Positions 43,330 through 51,598 of a stretch of 64,000 nucleotides of DNA are shown in pieces. Location: NCBI RefSeq assembly GCF_004322855.1, contig NZ_CP036402.1, forward strand, positions 620,001-684,000. Direction: 5' to 3'. Below the pieces are notes generated by a model, which saw only the letters and a list, made by a program, of their open reading frames with translations, was not told the DNA's origin and did not search any database. The DNA is from Egibacter rhizosphaerae. Lineage in GTDB: Bacteria > Actinomycetota > Nitriliruptoria > Euzebyales > Egibacteraceae. The position numbers were made by a program, and so were the translations under genes. Each line of letters opens with the position of its first letter. The first letter of the stretch is position 1.

Positions 43330-43490
43330 TCGGTCACCGAGCCAGGAACCCCGCACCCCGCCGCAACCCGGGCGAGGCGTCACCGACCCCCGCGCGCGCC
43401 GCCGCTACCCGGGCGAGGCGTCATCGAGGCAGGAACCCCGCGCGCCGCCGCAACCCGGGCGAGGCGTCACCGACCCCCGCGAACGTCGGG
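43330..43490 (-). repeat. ~40-bp repeats on the stop of the two-helix protein gene
   Basis: Three copies containing GCAACCCGGGCGAGGCGTCA, of which the rightmost includes the stop (43467-43469) of the small membrane protein gene. Copies differ in length and a few bases (GTCACCG and GTCATCG versions). Confidence 0.75.
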
Positions 43491-43724
43491 GTGGCCACCG
43501 CGACTTTCGTCGCGGGCACTACTGGACGGGTGCGGGGCAGACCGGGACGGAGCGAGCCACCATCGGATCTCCACGGTGAACACGAGCATCACCAGTGCGC
43601 CACCGACCCACAACCACGGCCCGGAGGGCGGGGTCGTCGCGAGCGCGAAGCCGATGAGCGCGGCAAGGAGCAACCCGACGGCGGCCACGCGGCGATACAC
43701 CGGGGGGACACTCGGAACGGGCAT
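43467..43724 (-). CDS. Small two-helix membrane protein
   Basis: 85 residues. Two hydrophobic helices, VAAVGLLLAALIGFALAT and WLWVGGALVMLVFTVEI, separated by PPSGP, and a polar tail. I do not recognise the family. The same frame is open for 200 more bases upstream, and without a 28-bp duplication it would be continuous with comEC. The frame overlaps the run-on end of comEC (43519-43724). ATG 43724 is chosen because it starts just before the first helix; no strong ribosome site is visible. Confidence 0.5.
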   Translation of the reverse strand: MPVPSVPPVYRRVAAVGLLLAALIGFALATTPPSGPWLWVGGALVMLVFTVEIRWWLAPSRSAPHPSSSARDESRGGHPDVRGGR

Positions 43725-46185
43725 CGGGCACCCCGCAGACAGATCTGCGCCTGATGCCGTCACGGTACCGCGCCCGAAGGGACGGGTTCGAGCCTCCTCG
43801 GTCGATGGAGACTCGGGGGGTGTCGCTCCCGCCGCGCTGACGGTCCGCCGATGGACGCCCACGGCGATCGGGAGCCGTCGACGGTGGACGCCCACGGCGA
43901 TCGGGAGCCGTCGACGGTGGACGTGCACGCGCCCGCCGTCGACGGTGGACGTGCACGCGCCCGCCGTCGAGGGTGACCATCACGGTCCCGTCCTCGTCGG
44001 TGCGAGCCACCTCGGTCCCGGCGCCGGCGAGTTCGCCCAACGTGCGGTCGGTGGGGTGCCCGTAGGGGTTCTCGGCCCCCACGGAGATCACCCCGACTCG
44101 CGCGCCGACGGCTCCGAGGAACCCCTCCGCGTTCGTCGAGGCGCCGTGGTGGGGGACCTGCAGCACGTCCACCGGCAGGCGGTGCGACTCGGTCGCGAGC
44201 AGGCGACGCTGCGCGCCCTCCTCGGCGTCGCCCGTCAACAGCACGGACCCGTCCGGGCTCTCGACCCGCAGGACGAGGCTGTGCTCGTTGAGGTCGTCGT
44301 GGCCGAGCCCGCCGCGCGGCGGGTTGAGGACCTCGACCCGGGCCGCGCCGAGCGCGAAGGCCTCGCCCGCGGCGAGCTCCTCGATCGGCACGTCCGCGGC
44401 GTCGGCGGCCTCGTGGACCGCGGCGGCGACGTCGCTGGCCGGCGGCTCGGGGGAGGCCCCGACGACGAGGGCACCCACGTCGACGCGTTCGAGGACCTCG
44501 GGAAGCCCCGCGACGTGATCGAGGTGGCCGTGGCTCGCGACGACCACGTCGAGGTCACGCACGCGCAGGCGTCGGAGGTGAGCGGAGGCGGCGTCGGGCT
44601 GCGGGCCCCCGTCGTAGAGCAACCGCGCGGTCCCACCGGCGGGATCCGGCGCCTCGACGAGGAGCGCGTCGCCGACCCCGACGTCGAGCGCCCGAATCCG
44701 TAGGCCGTCGGGCGCGCCAGCGGGTCGGGCCCCGACGGCCACGGCGGTGGCGAGACCGACGAGCAGGACGGCCACGGCCACGGCCCGCCGCCATGGCGCC
44801 AGAGCCGCCGCCAGGAGTACCACCCCCGCGATCGGGCTGACGAGGTGGTGCGGCTCCAGCCGCGGCAACGCGGTGAAGGCCTCGGCCGACCACAAGACGA
44901 CCCGCAGCGCGGGATCCGCGAGCCGGGCCGCCGAAGCCGCCGCAGGCTCGGCGACGCCCGCGAGCGCCGCGGCGACGAGCCCGAGGACCTGCGCGACAGC
45001 GGCGGCCGGAGCGGCGACGAGGTTCGCCGGTAGCGACGCCAGCGGCACCCCGCCGTCCGTGGCGAGCAGCACCGGGGTCACACCGAGTTGCGCGCCGACC
45101 GTCGCCCCCAGCGTCCACCGGAACCAACGTGGTCCGCGCGCCCGACCGGCGACCGCCGGCGCCACCGTCACGACGCCGGCCGTCGCGAGGACCGACAGCA
45201 CGAAACCGAGATGGCGCGCGAGGAGCGGGTCGGCCAGGAGCAGCACCACTACGGCTCCGGCGAGCACCCGGGGGGCAGCGTGGCCCCGTCCAAGCAGTCC
45301 GGCCAGGAGCACCAGAGCGGCGACGAGCCCGGCGCGCAGCACCGACGGCTGCCAGCGCACGAGGACGACGAACCACGCCAGCGCGACGAGGGCGAGGACC
45401 CGCTGACCGCGGAAGCCGAGCCCTGCCGCACCGCCGAGGCCGAGCACCACCGCGAGGACGAGACCGGTGTGCTTGCCGCTCACGACCACCAGGTGCGAGA
45501 GGCCAGCGGCGGCGAAGCGATCGCGCTGCTCAGGGGAGGCCTCGGTGCGGTCCCCCGTGGTCAGTCCCGCGAGCAGTGCGGCCCGCTCCGGCGGCAGCGT
45601 CGCCTCGAACAACGCGCGAGCGTCCTCACGGATCCGCCCGGTGACCGCGAGCGCGGGACCCGGCGGGGCAAGGCGCTCGATGGAGCCGTGGGGCTCCACC
45701 GCGGCCACGGCACCCAGGTGGCGCAGGTGGGCATCGAACCCGTCACCGTCGAGCGCGGTCGCGCTCGCCCGCATCCGTACCCGAGCCCCGAGCGGGACAC
45801 CGTCCGCGAGGGCGTCGTGGCGCAGCAGGGCCCGCTGACGAGCCGGCCGCTCGTCGATGCGGTCGACGCGCACGAGCTGCCAGGCACCGAGATCGGTCGG
45901 TCGCGCCTCGGTCACGGCGGTCGCCCGGACCTCCGCCGCCCCGCCACCCGTGAGCGCCTCGAGCGGCCCACGCTCGGCGAGCTCGAGCCTCGTCCCGGCC
46001 AGTCCGGCACCGGCCAGCACCATGGCCGCCACTGCGACCGCGAGGGCGGCCCGCGGGAACCGCCGCGCGAGGAACACCGCCCCCGAAGCCAAGCCCAGCC
46101 CCCCGGCGATTGCCCACCAGGGCGCCTGCAGCAAGCTGCCGACCCACAGCGCGGCGGCCAGCAGCACCGCCGACGCGGTGCTCAC
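43519..46185 (-). CDS. comEC: Competence/DNA-uptake channel ComEC with run-on C-terminus
   Basis: 888 residues. N-terminal membrane segments and OB region, the Competence domain (TTGDRTEASPEQRDRFAAAGLSHLVVVSGKHTGLV), and a C-terminal metallo-beta-lactamase domain (LDVGVGDALLVEAP, VVASHGHLDHVAGLPEVL, VLQVPHHGASTNAEGFL). It forms the inner-membrane channel for single-stranded DNA. The conserved part ends near VMVTLDGGRVHVHR (about 43940); the remaining 140 residues read through tandem repeats and then antisense-like sequence that overlaps the small membrane protein in another frame. The gene overlaps comEA by ATGA. Confidence 0.85.
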   Translation of the reverse strand: MSTASAVLLAAALWVGSLLQAPWWAIAGGLGLASGAVFLARRFPRAALAVAVAAMVLAGAGLAGTRLELAERGPLEALTGGGAAEVRATAVTEARPTDLGAWQLVRVDRIDERPARQRALLRHDALADGVPLGARVRMRASATALDGDGFDAHLRHLGAVAAVEPHGSIERLAPPGPALAVTGRIREDARALFEATLPPERAALLAGLTTGDRTEASPEQRDRFAAAGLSHLVVVSGKHTGLVLAVVLGLGGAAGLGFRGQRVLALVALAWFVVLVRWQPSVLRAGLVAALVLLAGLLGRGHAAPRVLAGAVVVLLLADPLLARHLGFVLSVLATAGVVTVAPAVAGRARGPRWFRWTLGATVGAQLGVTPVLLATDGGVPLASLPANLVAAPAAAVAQVLGLVAAALAGVAEPAAASAARLADPALRVVLWSAEAFTALPRLEPHHLVSPIAGVVLLAAALAPWRRAVAVAVLLVGLATAVAVGARPAGAPDGLRIRALDVGVGDALLVEAPDPAGGTARLLYDGGPQPDAASAHLRRLRVRDLDVVVASHGHLDHVAGLPEVLERVDVGALVVGASPEPPASDVAAAVHEAADAADVPIEELAAGEAFALGAARVEVLNPPRGGLGHDDLNEHSLVLRVESPDGSVLLTGDAEEGAQRRLLATESHRLPVDVLQVPHHGASTNAEGFLGAVGARVGVISVGAENPYGHPTDRTLGELAGAGTEVARTDEDGTVMVTLDGGRVHVHRRRRARARPPSTAPDRRGRPPSTAPDRRGRPSADRQRGGSDTPRVSIDRGGSNPSLRARYRDGIRRRSVCGVPDARSECPPGVSPRGRRRVAPCRAHRLRARDDPALRAVVVGRWRTGDARVHRGDPMVARSVPVCPAPVQ
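43848..43975 (-). repeat. 33-bp and 28-bp tandem repeats at the comEC 3' end
   Basis: Two copies of a 33-base unit (TGGACGCCCACGGCGATCGG then GAGCCGTCGACGG on the plus strand) next to two copies of a 28-base unit that shares the TGGACG start and GTCGACGG end. Since 28 is not a multiple of three, its duplication shifts the comEC reading frame. Confidence 0.85.
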
Positions 46186-46967
46186 CGGACCACGGCCTCG
46201 TCGCGGAGGCGTTCGACGGTGCCCTCACCGATCCCCGAGATCGCGGCGAGCTCCTCGACGGTGGCGAACGGGCCGTGCTCCTCGCGGTACTCGATGATCG
46301 CCGCGGCGGTGACCTCGCCGACACCGGGCAACTCCTCGAGCGTTCGCGCGTCAGCGCGGTTCAGGTCGACGCGCTCGTCCTGGGCCCCGCCGCCGGACCT
46401 CGCACCGCCGCCGGCCTCGGCCCCGTCCCCCGGGGTGGCGCCGGCCGCATCGACCGCCTCCTCGTCGGGGACGTAGAGCTGCTCCCCGTCGCGTACCGCG
46501 CGGGCGAGGTTCAGCGCCTCGAGCACCGCGTCGCCGCTCGGGCCGCCCGCAGCATCGAGCGCGTCAGCGACGCGGGCCGGTTCGCGGAGGCGGTACACGC
46601 CCGGCTCCACCACCGCACCGGCGACGTGCACGACCGCCTCCCCCGCCTCGACGGCCAGCTCGTCGGACGGGCCGACGTCCCCGCCCTCGTCCGGGAGGCC
46701 GTTGCCACCCCCGACGCCACTTGCCCCCTCGTCGTGCGCCTCCGCTCGCTCGGTTCCCGGCTCCTCCGATCCCCCATCGGCCGGGGTCCCGGTGGCGCGG
46801 TCCGGCGTCCCACCCGGCGGCACGAGGCCCGCGAGCACGCCGGTCGCGACCACGGCACCAGCGAGCAGCACGACCAATGCGACGGCGTCCACGGGGGCGA
46901 GCCCCAGCCCGGTGACGAGCCGCCGCGCACGCTGCTGCCACGACGGGCGCTGAGCGGCCGGATCCAT
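46182..46967 (-). CDS. comEA: Competence DNA-binding protein ComEA
   Basis: 261 residues. One membrane anchor near residues 27-48 (VDAVALVVLLAGAVVATGVLAGLV), an acidic/Gly linker, an SLBB domain (VVHVAGAVVEPGVYRLREPARVADALDAAGG) and a C-terminal helix-hairpin-helix pair (VDLNRADARTLEELPGVGEVTAAAIIEYREEHGPF, LAAISGIGEGTVERL) that binds DNA outside the cell. Start ATG; the stop overlaps comEC. Confidence 0.94.
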   Translation of the reverse strand: MDPAAQRPSWQQRARRLVTGLGLAPVDAVALVVLLAGAVVATGVLAGLVPPGGTPDRATGTPADGGSEEPGTERAEAHDEGASGVGGGNGLPDEGGDVGPSDELAVEAGEAVVHVAGAVVEPGVYRLREPARVADALDAAGGPSGDAVLEALNLARAVRDGEQLYVPDEEAVDAAGATPGDGAEAGGGARSGGGAQDERVDLNRADARTLEELPGVGEVTAAAIIEYREEHGPFATVEELAAISGIGEGTVERLRDEAVVR

Positions 46968-47079
46968 GGGCTGACCGTAGGGCCACGCCCGCAGCGGCGG
47001 GTGGATCGATCAGCGGCCGCTGTGGACACTCGGGACCGACTGGTGGGCCGACGCACACCGGTGGTCCGCGCCAACCGGC

Positions 47080-47240
47080 GGTCCGGCGCGAACCGGTCGT
47101 CCCCGAACCAGCGGCCAGCGGACCGACCGTCGGCGGGTCGCTCGGCGGGTCGCGTCGGCGGGTGGCAGACGACCGGCGGCCGGCGGCCGGCCCTCGGCGG
47201 GTCGCGTCGGCGTCGGTGGACCGGCCGTCGCGATCGGCGG
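47080..47240 (-). repeat. Degenerate CGGCGGGTCGCGTCGG repeats after leuS
   Basis: The 283 bases between comEA and leuS contain short diverged repeats of GGCGGGTCGCGTCGG and GACCGGCGG/GACCGACCGTCG strings, best seen at 47125-47165 and 47195-47235. No gene or terminator is evident. Confidence 0.55.
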
Positions 47241-47250
47241 GGGCCGGCGC

Positions 47251-49797
47251 TTACTCGCGCGGCTTGGTGACGAAGTTGAGCATCCGGTCGGGGACCCAGA
47301 TGGTCTTGACGATCTCGCGCTCGGCGAGATGGCGAGCCACGTTGTCGAGTTCGCGGGCGGTCGTGACCGCGGTCTCCTCGTCACTGGCGGTGCCGACCGT
47401 CATCGTCCCGCGGACCTTGCCGTCCACCTGCACCGGCACGTCCACGGTCTCCTCGACCAGGAGCGCAGGGTCGTGGCTCGGCCAGCCCGCCTCGGCGACG
47501 AACCCGTCACGCCCCAAGCGGTGCCAGGCCTCCTCGGCGACGTGCGGCGCGATCGGCGAGAGCATGATCGCGGTCGCGGCGAGCGCGTCCTCGACGTCCT
47601 GCCCACTGGCGCCGCGCTCCCGAACGGCGGCCCCGACCTCGTTCGTGAGGGCCATGAGCTTGGCCAGCGCGGTGTTGTACTTGAACCCCTCGAAGTCCTC
47701 GCCGACCGCGGCGATCGCACGGTGTGTGGCGCGGCGCAGCGCGTCGTCGCCCGAGGCGTCCGTCTCATCGCGACCGACCACGTGGTCGTCCACCAGCCGC
47801 AGGAAGCGTCCGAGCCACTTGTGCATTCCCGACGTGGAGACGTCGGCCCAGTCGATGTCGTCCTCGATGGGACCGGCGAACAGCATCGTCGCCCGCAGCG
47901 TGTCCGCCCCGTACTGGGCGACGACCTCCTTGGGCTCGACGACGTTGCCCTTGGACTTGCTCATCGCCGCGCCCTGGTTGAGGACCATCCCCTGCGACTT
48001 CAAGCGGGTGAAGGGCTCGACGAAGTCGACGTGCCCGAGGTCGTGCAGCACCTTGGTGAAGAACCGGCTGTAGAGCAGGTGCAGGATCGCGTGCTCGATC
48101 CCACCCGTGTACTGGTCCACCGGCATCCAGCGACGCAGATCCCCGGGATCGAACGCCACGTCGTCGCGGCCCGGCGAGCAGTACCGCAGGTAGTACCACG
48201 ACGAGTCGACGAACGTGTCCATCGTGTCGGTGTCGCGCGTCGCCGCGCCCCCGCACTCGGGGCACGGGACCCGCACCCAGTCCTGGCTGGTCGCGAGCGG
48301 GGACTCCCCCTCGGGCCGCAGGTCCACCTCATGGGGCTCCGGCAGCTGCACCGGCAGCTCCTCGTCGGGCACCGGCACCAACCCGCAGCCCCCGCAGTGG
48401 ATGATCGGGATCGGCGCGCCCCAGAAGCGCTGGCGGCTCACCAGCCAATCGCGCAGGCGGTAGTTCACCGCGAACGCTCCGAGCCCCTGCGCCTCGAGGT
48501 CGGCGGTGAGCCGCTGCTTCGTCTCGGGCCACGGGAGCCCGTCGTAGGGGCCGGAGTTCGTGGTCGTGCCCTCGCCGGCGGCCGCCTCGGTCATCGTCGC
48601 CGCGTCGAGCGGCGCCTCACCCTCGGGCTGCACGACGACCCGCACCGGCAGGTCGTGGGCCCGCGCGAAATCGAGGTCGCGCTGGTCGTGGGCGGGCACC
48701 GCCATGATCGCCCCGGTCCCCGCGCCCATGAGGACGTAGTCGGCCGCGAAGACCGGCAACCGCTCGCCGTTGACCGGGTTGATCGCCGCGACGCCGAGGC
48801 GGACCCCGTCCTTCTCGCCCCCGGCGGCCTCGCGCTCCACGTCGGACTTCGTCCGCACGCGGTCGAGGAACTCGTCCAACGCCTCCTCCGCCCCGCCGGC
48901 GCGGGCCCACTCGCGCGCCCGCGGGTGCTCGGGCGCCACAACGAAGAACGTCGCCCCGTAGAGGGTGTCGGGTCGGGTGGTGTAGACGACGATCGGCTCG
49001 GCCTCGTCCGGGGAGGCGCCGGGCCCGGTGACCCGGAACGTGACCTCGGCGCCCTCGGTGCGGCCGATCCAGTTGCGCTGCAGCGTCAACACGCGGTCCG
49101 GCCAGTGGCCCTCGAGCTCGGCCATGTCGTCGAGCAGCCGCTGGGCGAACTCGGTGATCCTGAAGAACCACTGCGTCAGCGGCTTCTTGACGATCTCGGC
49201 CCCGCACCGCTCGCAGTGGCCGTCGATGACCTGCTCGTTGGCGAGCACCGTCGAGCACGACGGACACCAGTTGACCAGCGCCTCGTCGCGGTACGCCCAG
49301 CCCGCGCAGTACAGCTGCAGGAAGATCCACTGGGTCCACCGGTAGTACTCGGGATCCGAGGTGTGCAGCCGCCGGGACCAGTCCCACGCGAAGCCGAGGC
49401 GCCGCATGGTCGCCACGTGGGTCTCGATGTTGGCGTAGGTCCACTCCTTGGGGTCGACCCCGCGCTGGATCGCCGCGTTCTCCGCCGGCAGCCCGAAGGA
49501 GTCCCAGCCGATCGGGTTCATCACCTCGTAGCCGCGCAACCGCTGATAACGCGCCACCGCGTCGGCCAGGCTGAACGCCTCGACGTGCCCCATGTGCAGA
49601 TCCCCGGAGGGGTACGGGAACATGTGCAGCGCGTAGAACGGCGGCCGCTCGCTGGCGTCGTCGGCGGTGAAGAGGTCGGCCTCCTCCCACCTCTCCTGCC
49701 AGCGTGGCTCGATCAGTTGGGGGTCGTAACCGCGTTCGCGGCCCGGCTGGCGATCGTCGGCGCCAGCGGCGGGGGGGCTCACGGGCTCGGTGGCCAC
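47251..49797 (-). CDS. leuS: Leucyl-tRNA synthetase
   Basis: 848 residues, class I synthetase charging tRNA-Leu. HIGH-type motif in FPYPSGDLHMGHVEAFSLADAVARYQR, the editing domain with YTTRPDTLYGATFFVVAPEHP, zinc-type cysteines CPSCSTVLANEQVIDGHCERC, and MSKSKGNVVEPKEVV before the anticodon-binding domain; it ends IKTIWVPDRMLNFV-like. GTG 49797 follows GAGGAGT by 7 bases; a longer frame upstream is low in similarity to the family. Confidence 0.96.
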   Translation of the reverse strand: MATEPVSPPAAGADDRQPGRERGYDPQLIEPRWQERWEEADLFTADDASERPPFYALHMFPYPSGDLHMGHVEAFSLADAVARYQRLRGYEVMNPIGWDSFGLPAENAAIQRGVDPKEWTYANIETHVATMRRLGFAWDWSRRLHTSDPEYYRWTQWIFLQLYCAGWAYRDEALVNWCPSCSTVLANEQVIDGHCERCGAEIVKKPLTQWFFRITEFAQRLLDDMAELEGHWPDRVLTLQRNWIGRTEGAEVTFRVTGPGASPDEAEPIVVYTTRPDTLYGATFFVVAPEHPRAREWARAGGAEEALDEFLDRVRTKSDVEREAAGGEKDGVRLGVAAINPVNGERLPVFAADYVLMGAGTGAIMAVPAHDQRDLDFARAHDLPVRVVVQPEGEAPLDAATMTEAAAGEGTTTNSGPYDGLPWPETKQRLTADLEAQGLGAFAVNYRLRDWLVSRQRFWGAPIPIIHCGGCGLVPVPDEELPVQLPEPHEVDLRPEGESPLATSQDWVRVPCPECGGAATRDTDTMDTFVDSSWYYLRYCSPGRDDVAFDPGDLRRWMPVDQYTGGIEHAILHLLYSRFFTKVLHDLGHVDFVEPFTRLKSQGMVLNQGAAMSKSKGNVVEPKEVVAQYGADTLRATMLFAGPIEDDIDWADVSTSGMHKWLGRFLRLVDDHVVGRDETDASGDDALRRATHRAIAAVGEDFEGFKYNTALAKLMALTNEVGAAVRERGASGQDVEDALAATAIMLSPIAPHVAEEAWHRLGRDGFVAEAGWPSHDPALLVEETVDVPVQVDGKVRGTMTVGTASDEETAVTTARELDNVARHLAEREIVKTIWVPDRMLNFVTKPRE

Positions 49798-49934
49798 GGC
49801 GGACTCCTCGTGGGACGACGGTGTCGACGATGGGTTTCGCGCCCGGGATCTACCGGTCACCGGGCGGCAGGGCCCGAGTCTAGCGGTGGCAGCCGACTCG
49901 CCCGCACGCTCGTGCGGGGCTCAGGGGGCGCGGC

Positions 49935-49940
49935 TACACT
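49935..49940 (+). promoter_or_regulatory. Possible -10 box of tRNA-Ala
   Basis: TACACT (49935-49940) ends 13 bases before the tRNA 5' end, the right distance for a -10 hexamer with a short leader. No good -35 match is seen 16-18 bases upstream, so this is tentative. Confidence 0.4.
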
Positions 49941-49953
49941 CGCGGCTCGTCAC

Positions 49954-50026
49954 GGGGCCGTAGCTCAGTTGGCAGAGCGCATCCATGGCATGGATGAGGC
50001 CAGGGGTTCGATTCCCCTCGGCTCCA
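49954..50026 (+). tRNA. tRNA-Ala (anticodon GGC)
   Basis: 73 bases fold into a standard cloverleaf: acceptor GGGGCCG/CGGCTCC with a G3-U70 wobble, the alanine identity element; D arm GCTC/GAGC; anticodon arm CATCC-ATGGCAT-GGATG giving anticodon GGC; T arm AGGGG-TTCGATT-CCCCT; discriminator A. The following bases are CCG, so the terminal CCA is not fully encoded. It reads GCC alanine codons, abundant in this GC-rich genome. Confidence 0.97.
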
Positions 50027-50121
50027 CCGCACCGTCCACCATCGCCCCATTGGGCGATATCGACCCTTGGGCCTTTCCCTTTCGTACGAGCCCCTGGCCG
50101 AAGGGTACGATCCCGAACCGT

Positions 50122-50149
50122 TTGGCCGGCTGTCAAGCTCGGGTATGTA
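50122..50149 (+). promoter_or_regulatory. Candidate promoter of the small lipoprotein gene
   Basis: TTGGCC (50122-50127) and TATGTA (50144-50149) are 16 bases apart and lie 39 bases before the ATG. The match to the housekeeping consensus is moderate, and the region is relatively AT-rich. Confidence 0.4.
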
Positions 50150-50187
50150 GCAACCAGTCCGCGACCCCGGAGACAAGGAGTCTTGCC

Positions 50188-50319
50188 ATGCGACTCTCCA
50201 AAAAGATCGTCGCCGGCCTGACCGCTGGACTCCTCGCCTTCAGCCTCGCCGCGTGCGAGGTCGACGAGGAGGCCATGGACGACATCGAGGACAACGGCCT
50301 GGAGAACGACGACCTCTAG
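50188..50319 (+). CDS. 43-residue acidic lipoprotein
   Basis: MRLSKKIVAGLTAGLLAFSL followed by AAC is a compact lipoprotein signal: two lysines, a hydrophobic stretch and a lipobox LAAC with the acylated cysteine at residue 23. Only 20 residues follow, of which 12 are Asp or Glu, so the mature product would be a lipid-anchored acidic peptide. The ATG has AAGGAG 7 bases before it, a promoter-like pair upstream, and a strong terminator begins 38 bases after the stop, so it is a complete single-gene unit. Function unknown. Confidence 0.8.
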   Translation: MRLSKKIVAGLTAGLLAFSLAACEVDEEAMDDIEDNGLENDDL

Positions 50320-50357
50320 GTCATGATCGGCGGAACCGACGACCTTGTATCGTCGCC

Positions 50358-50390
50358 GGGGCCACACCTTCGGGTGTGGCCCCGTTCTTT
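50358..50390 (+). terminator. Intrinsic terminator after the small lipoprotein gene
   Basis: GGGGCCACACC (50358-50368), loop TTCG, and GGTGTGGCCCC (50373-50383) form a perfect 11-bp hairpin with a stable tetraloop, followed by GTTCTTT. It is the clearest terminator in the window. Confidence 0.92.
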
Positions 50391-50515
50391 GTGGTCCCCG
50401 GAACTCGTGGTCCCCGGAACTCGTGGCGCCCGAGTTCGTGGTCCCCGGAACTCGTGGTCCCCGAAACTCGTGGCGCCCGGAACTCGTACCGCCCGAACTC
50501 GTACCGCCCGGGAAC
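50391..50515 (-). repeat. 16-bp-type repeats GGAACTCGTGGTCCCC
   Basis: About seven imperfect copies of GGAACTCGTGGTCCCC or GGAACTCGTGGCGCCC between the terminator and the stop of the histidine phosphatase gene (50523). They share the ACTCGT core and vary in the rest. Confidence 0.8.
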
Positions 50516-50522
50516 GGCCCGG

Positions 50523-51170
50523 TCACGCCGGGCTGTCCGCCGGGACCTCCAGCGCGGCGGTCTCGAGGTGCCCCGCCTCGTTGTAGGCGAGGAGTTGCCA
50601 GCCGTCGGCGATCGACCGCGCGGTGCTCAGTGCCCCGTTGCGCGGGGCGGCGAGCCGGCCGCGAGCCGCGACGGGGAGCCCGAGCCAGCACGCCACCGCG
50701 TGTCGCAACGGCCCCCCGTGGGTGATGACCACGGTGTCCCGGCCGTCGGCGGCAAGCTCGTCGAGCAGGCGGGCCACGCGCGAGCGCACCGCCGCTTCCG
50801 TCTCGCCCCCGTCACGCGGTGGGTCGTCACTCGCCCGCCACGCGGCGTAGCCAACGGGATCGGTCTCCGCGACCTCGGCGTGCGTCCGACCCGCCCAGAC
50901 ACCGACGTCGCGCTCGCGCCAACGAGGATCCACCTCGGCGGTGGCCCCGAGCGCCGCGACGATCGGCTCCGCGGTCTCCGTAACCCGCCCGAGATCGCTA
51001 CGGATCACGCGCGGCCCGGCCAGCTCGAGGCGTTCGATCGCGGATGCGGCAGCCCTCGCCTGCACGTGCCCGAGCGGGGTCAGCGGACTGTCGAGATGTC
51101 CCTGCCACCGCCCCTGGTGGTTCCACTGCGACTGCCCGTGCCGGACGAGCACGAGCCGAGCAACGGTCAT
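50523..51170 (-). CDS. Histidine phosphatase-family protein
   Basis: 215 residues. Catalytic LVLVRHGQSQWNHQGRWQG, the second arginine in RVIRSDLGRVTETAEP, the acid in WRERDVGVWAGRTHAEV and the second histidine in TVVITHGGPLRHAVA are all present. In this position, directly after rsfS, such proteins are often annotated as phosphoglycerate mutase-like or glucosyl-3-phosphoglycerate phosphatase; the substrate is open. ATG overlaps the rsfS stop. Confidence 0.92.
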   Translation of the reverse strand: MTVARLVLVRHGQSQWNHQGRWQGHLDSPLTPLGHVQARAAASAIERLELAGPRVIRSDLGRVTETAEPIVAALGATAEVDPRWRERDVGVWAGRTHAEVAETDPVGYAAWRASDDPPRDGGETEAAVRSRVARLLDELAADGRDTVVITHGGPLRHAVACWLGLPVAARGRLAAPRNGALSTARSIADGWQLLAYNEAGHLETAALEVPADSPA

Positions 51171-51598
51171 CGCGCGGAGGCGGATACCGCGAGCGGCACG
51201 TCGGGCGCGTCCGCCCAGAGGCGCTCGAGGGCGTAGAAACCCCGCTGTTCCTCGAGGAAGGCGTGCACCACGACGTCCCCGTAGTCGATGACGACCCAAC
51301 CGCTGTCCGCGGTGCCTTCGCGGCGATCGGGTCGGCGTCCGATCTCGCGCACCCGGCGCTCGACCTCGTCGAGGATCGTCGAGAGTTGTCGCTCGCTCGT
51401 GGCGCTGAGCAGCAGGAAGTAGTCCGTGAGGCCGAGCAGCTCGGCGAGGTCCAGCGCTCGGAGGTCCTGGCCCTGCTTCGCAGCGGCCGCCGCCGCAGCC
51501 TCGTCGAGGACTCGTCGGGCCGGCACGTCCGCAGCGTGTCCGGGCTGCGTCGCGGAGGTGTGCTGTGGTGCGGTCTCGCTGCCGGTCAGGGCCTTCAC
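51167..51598 (-). CDS. rsfS: Ribosome silencing factor RsfS
   Basis: 143 residues. RsfS binds ribosomal protein L14 and prevents subunit joining in starvation. DLRALDLAELLGLTDYFLLLSATSERQLSTILDEVERR and GWVVIDYGDVVVHAFLEEQRGFYALERLW are the family core. The first 30 residues are an extra Ala-rich stretch. The GTG overlaps the end of the LytR_C gene, and the order nadD, LytR_C, rsfS, phosphatase is common in actinobacteria. Confidence 0.95.
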   Translation of the reverse strand: MKALTGSETAPQHTSATQPGHAADVPARRVLDEAAAAAAAKQGQDLRALDLAELLGLTDYFLLLSATSERQLSTILDEVERRVREIGRRPDRREGTADSGWVVIDYGDVVVHAFLEEQRGFYALERLWADAPDVPLAVSASAR

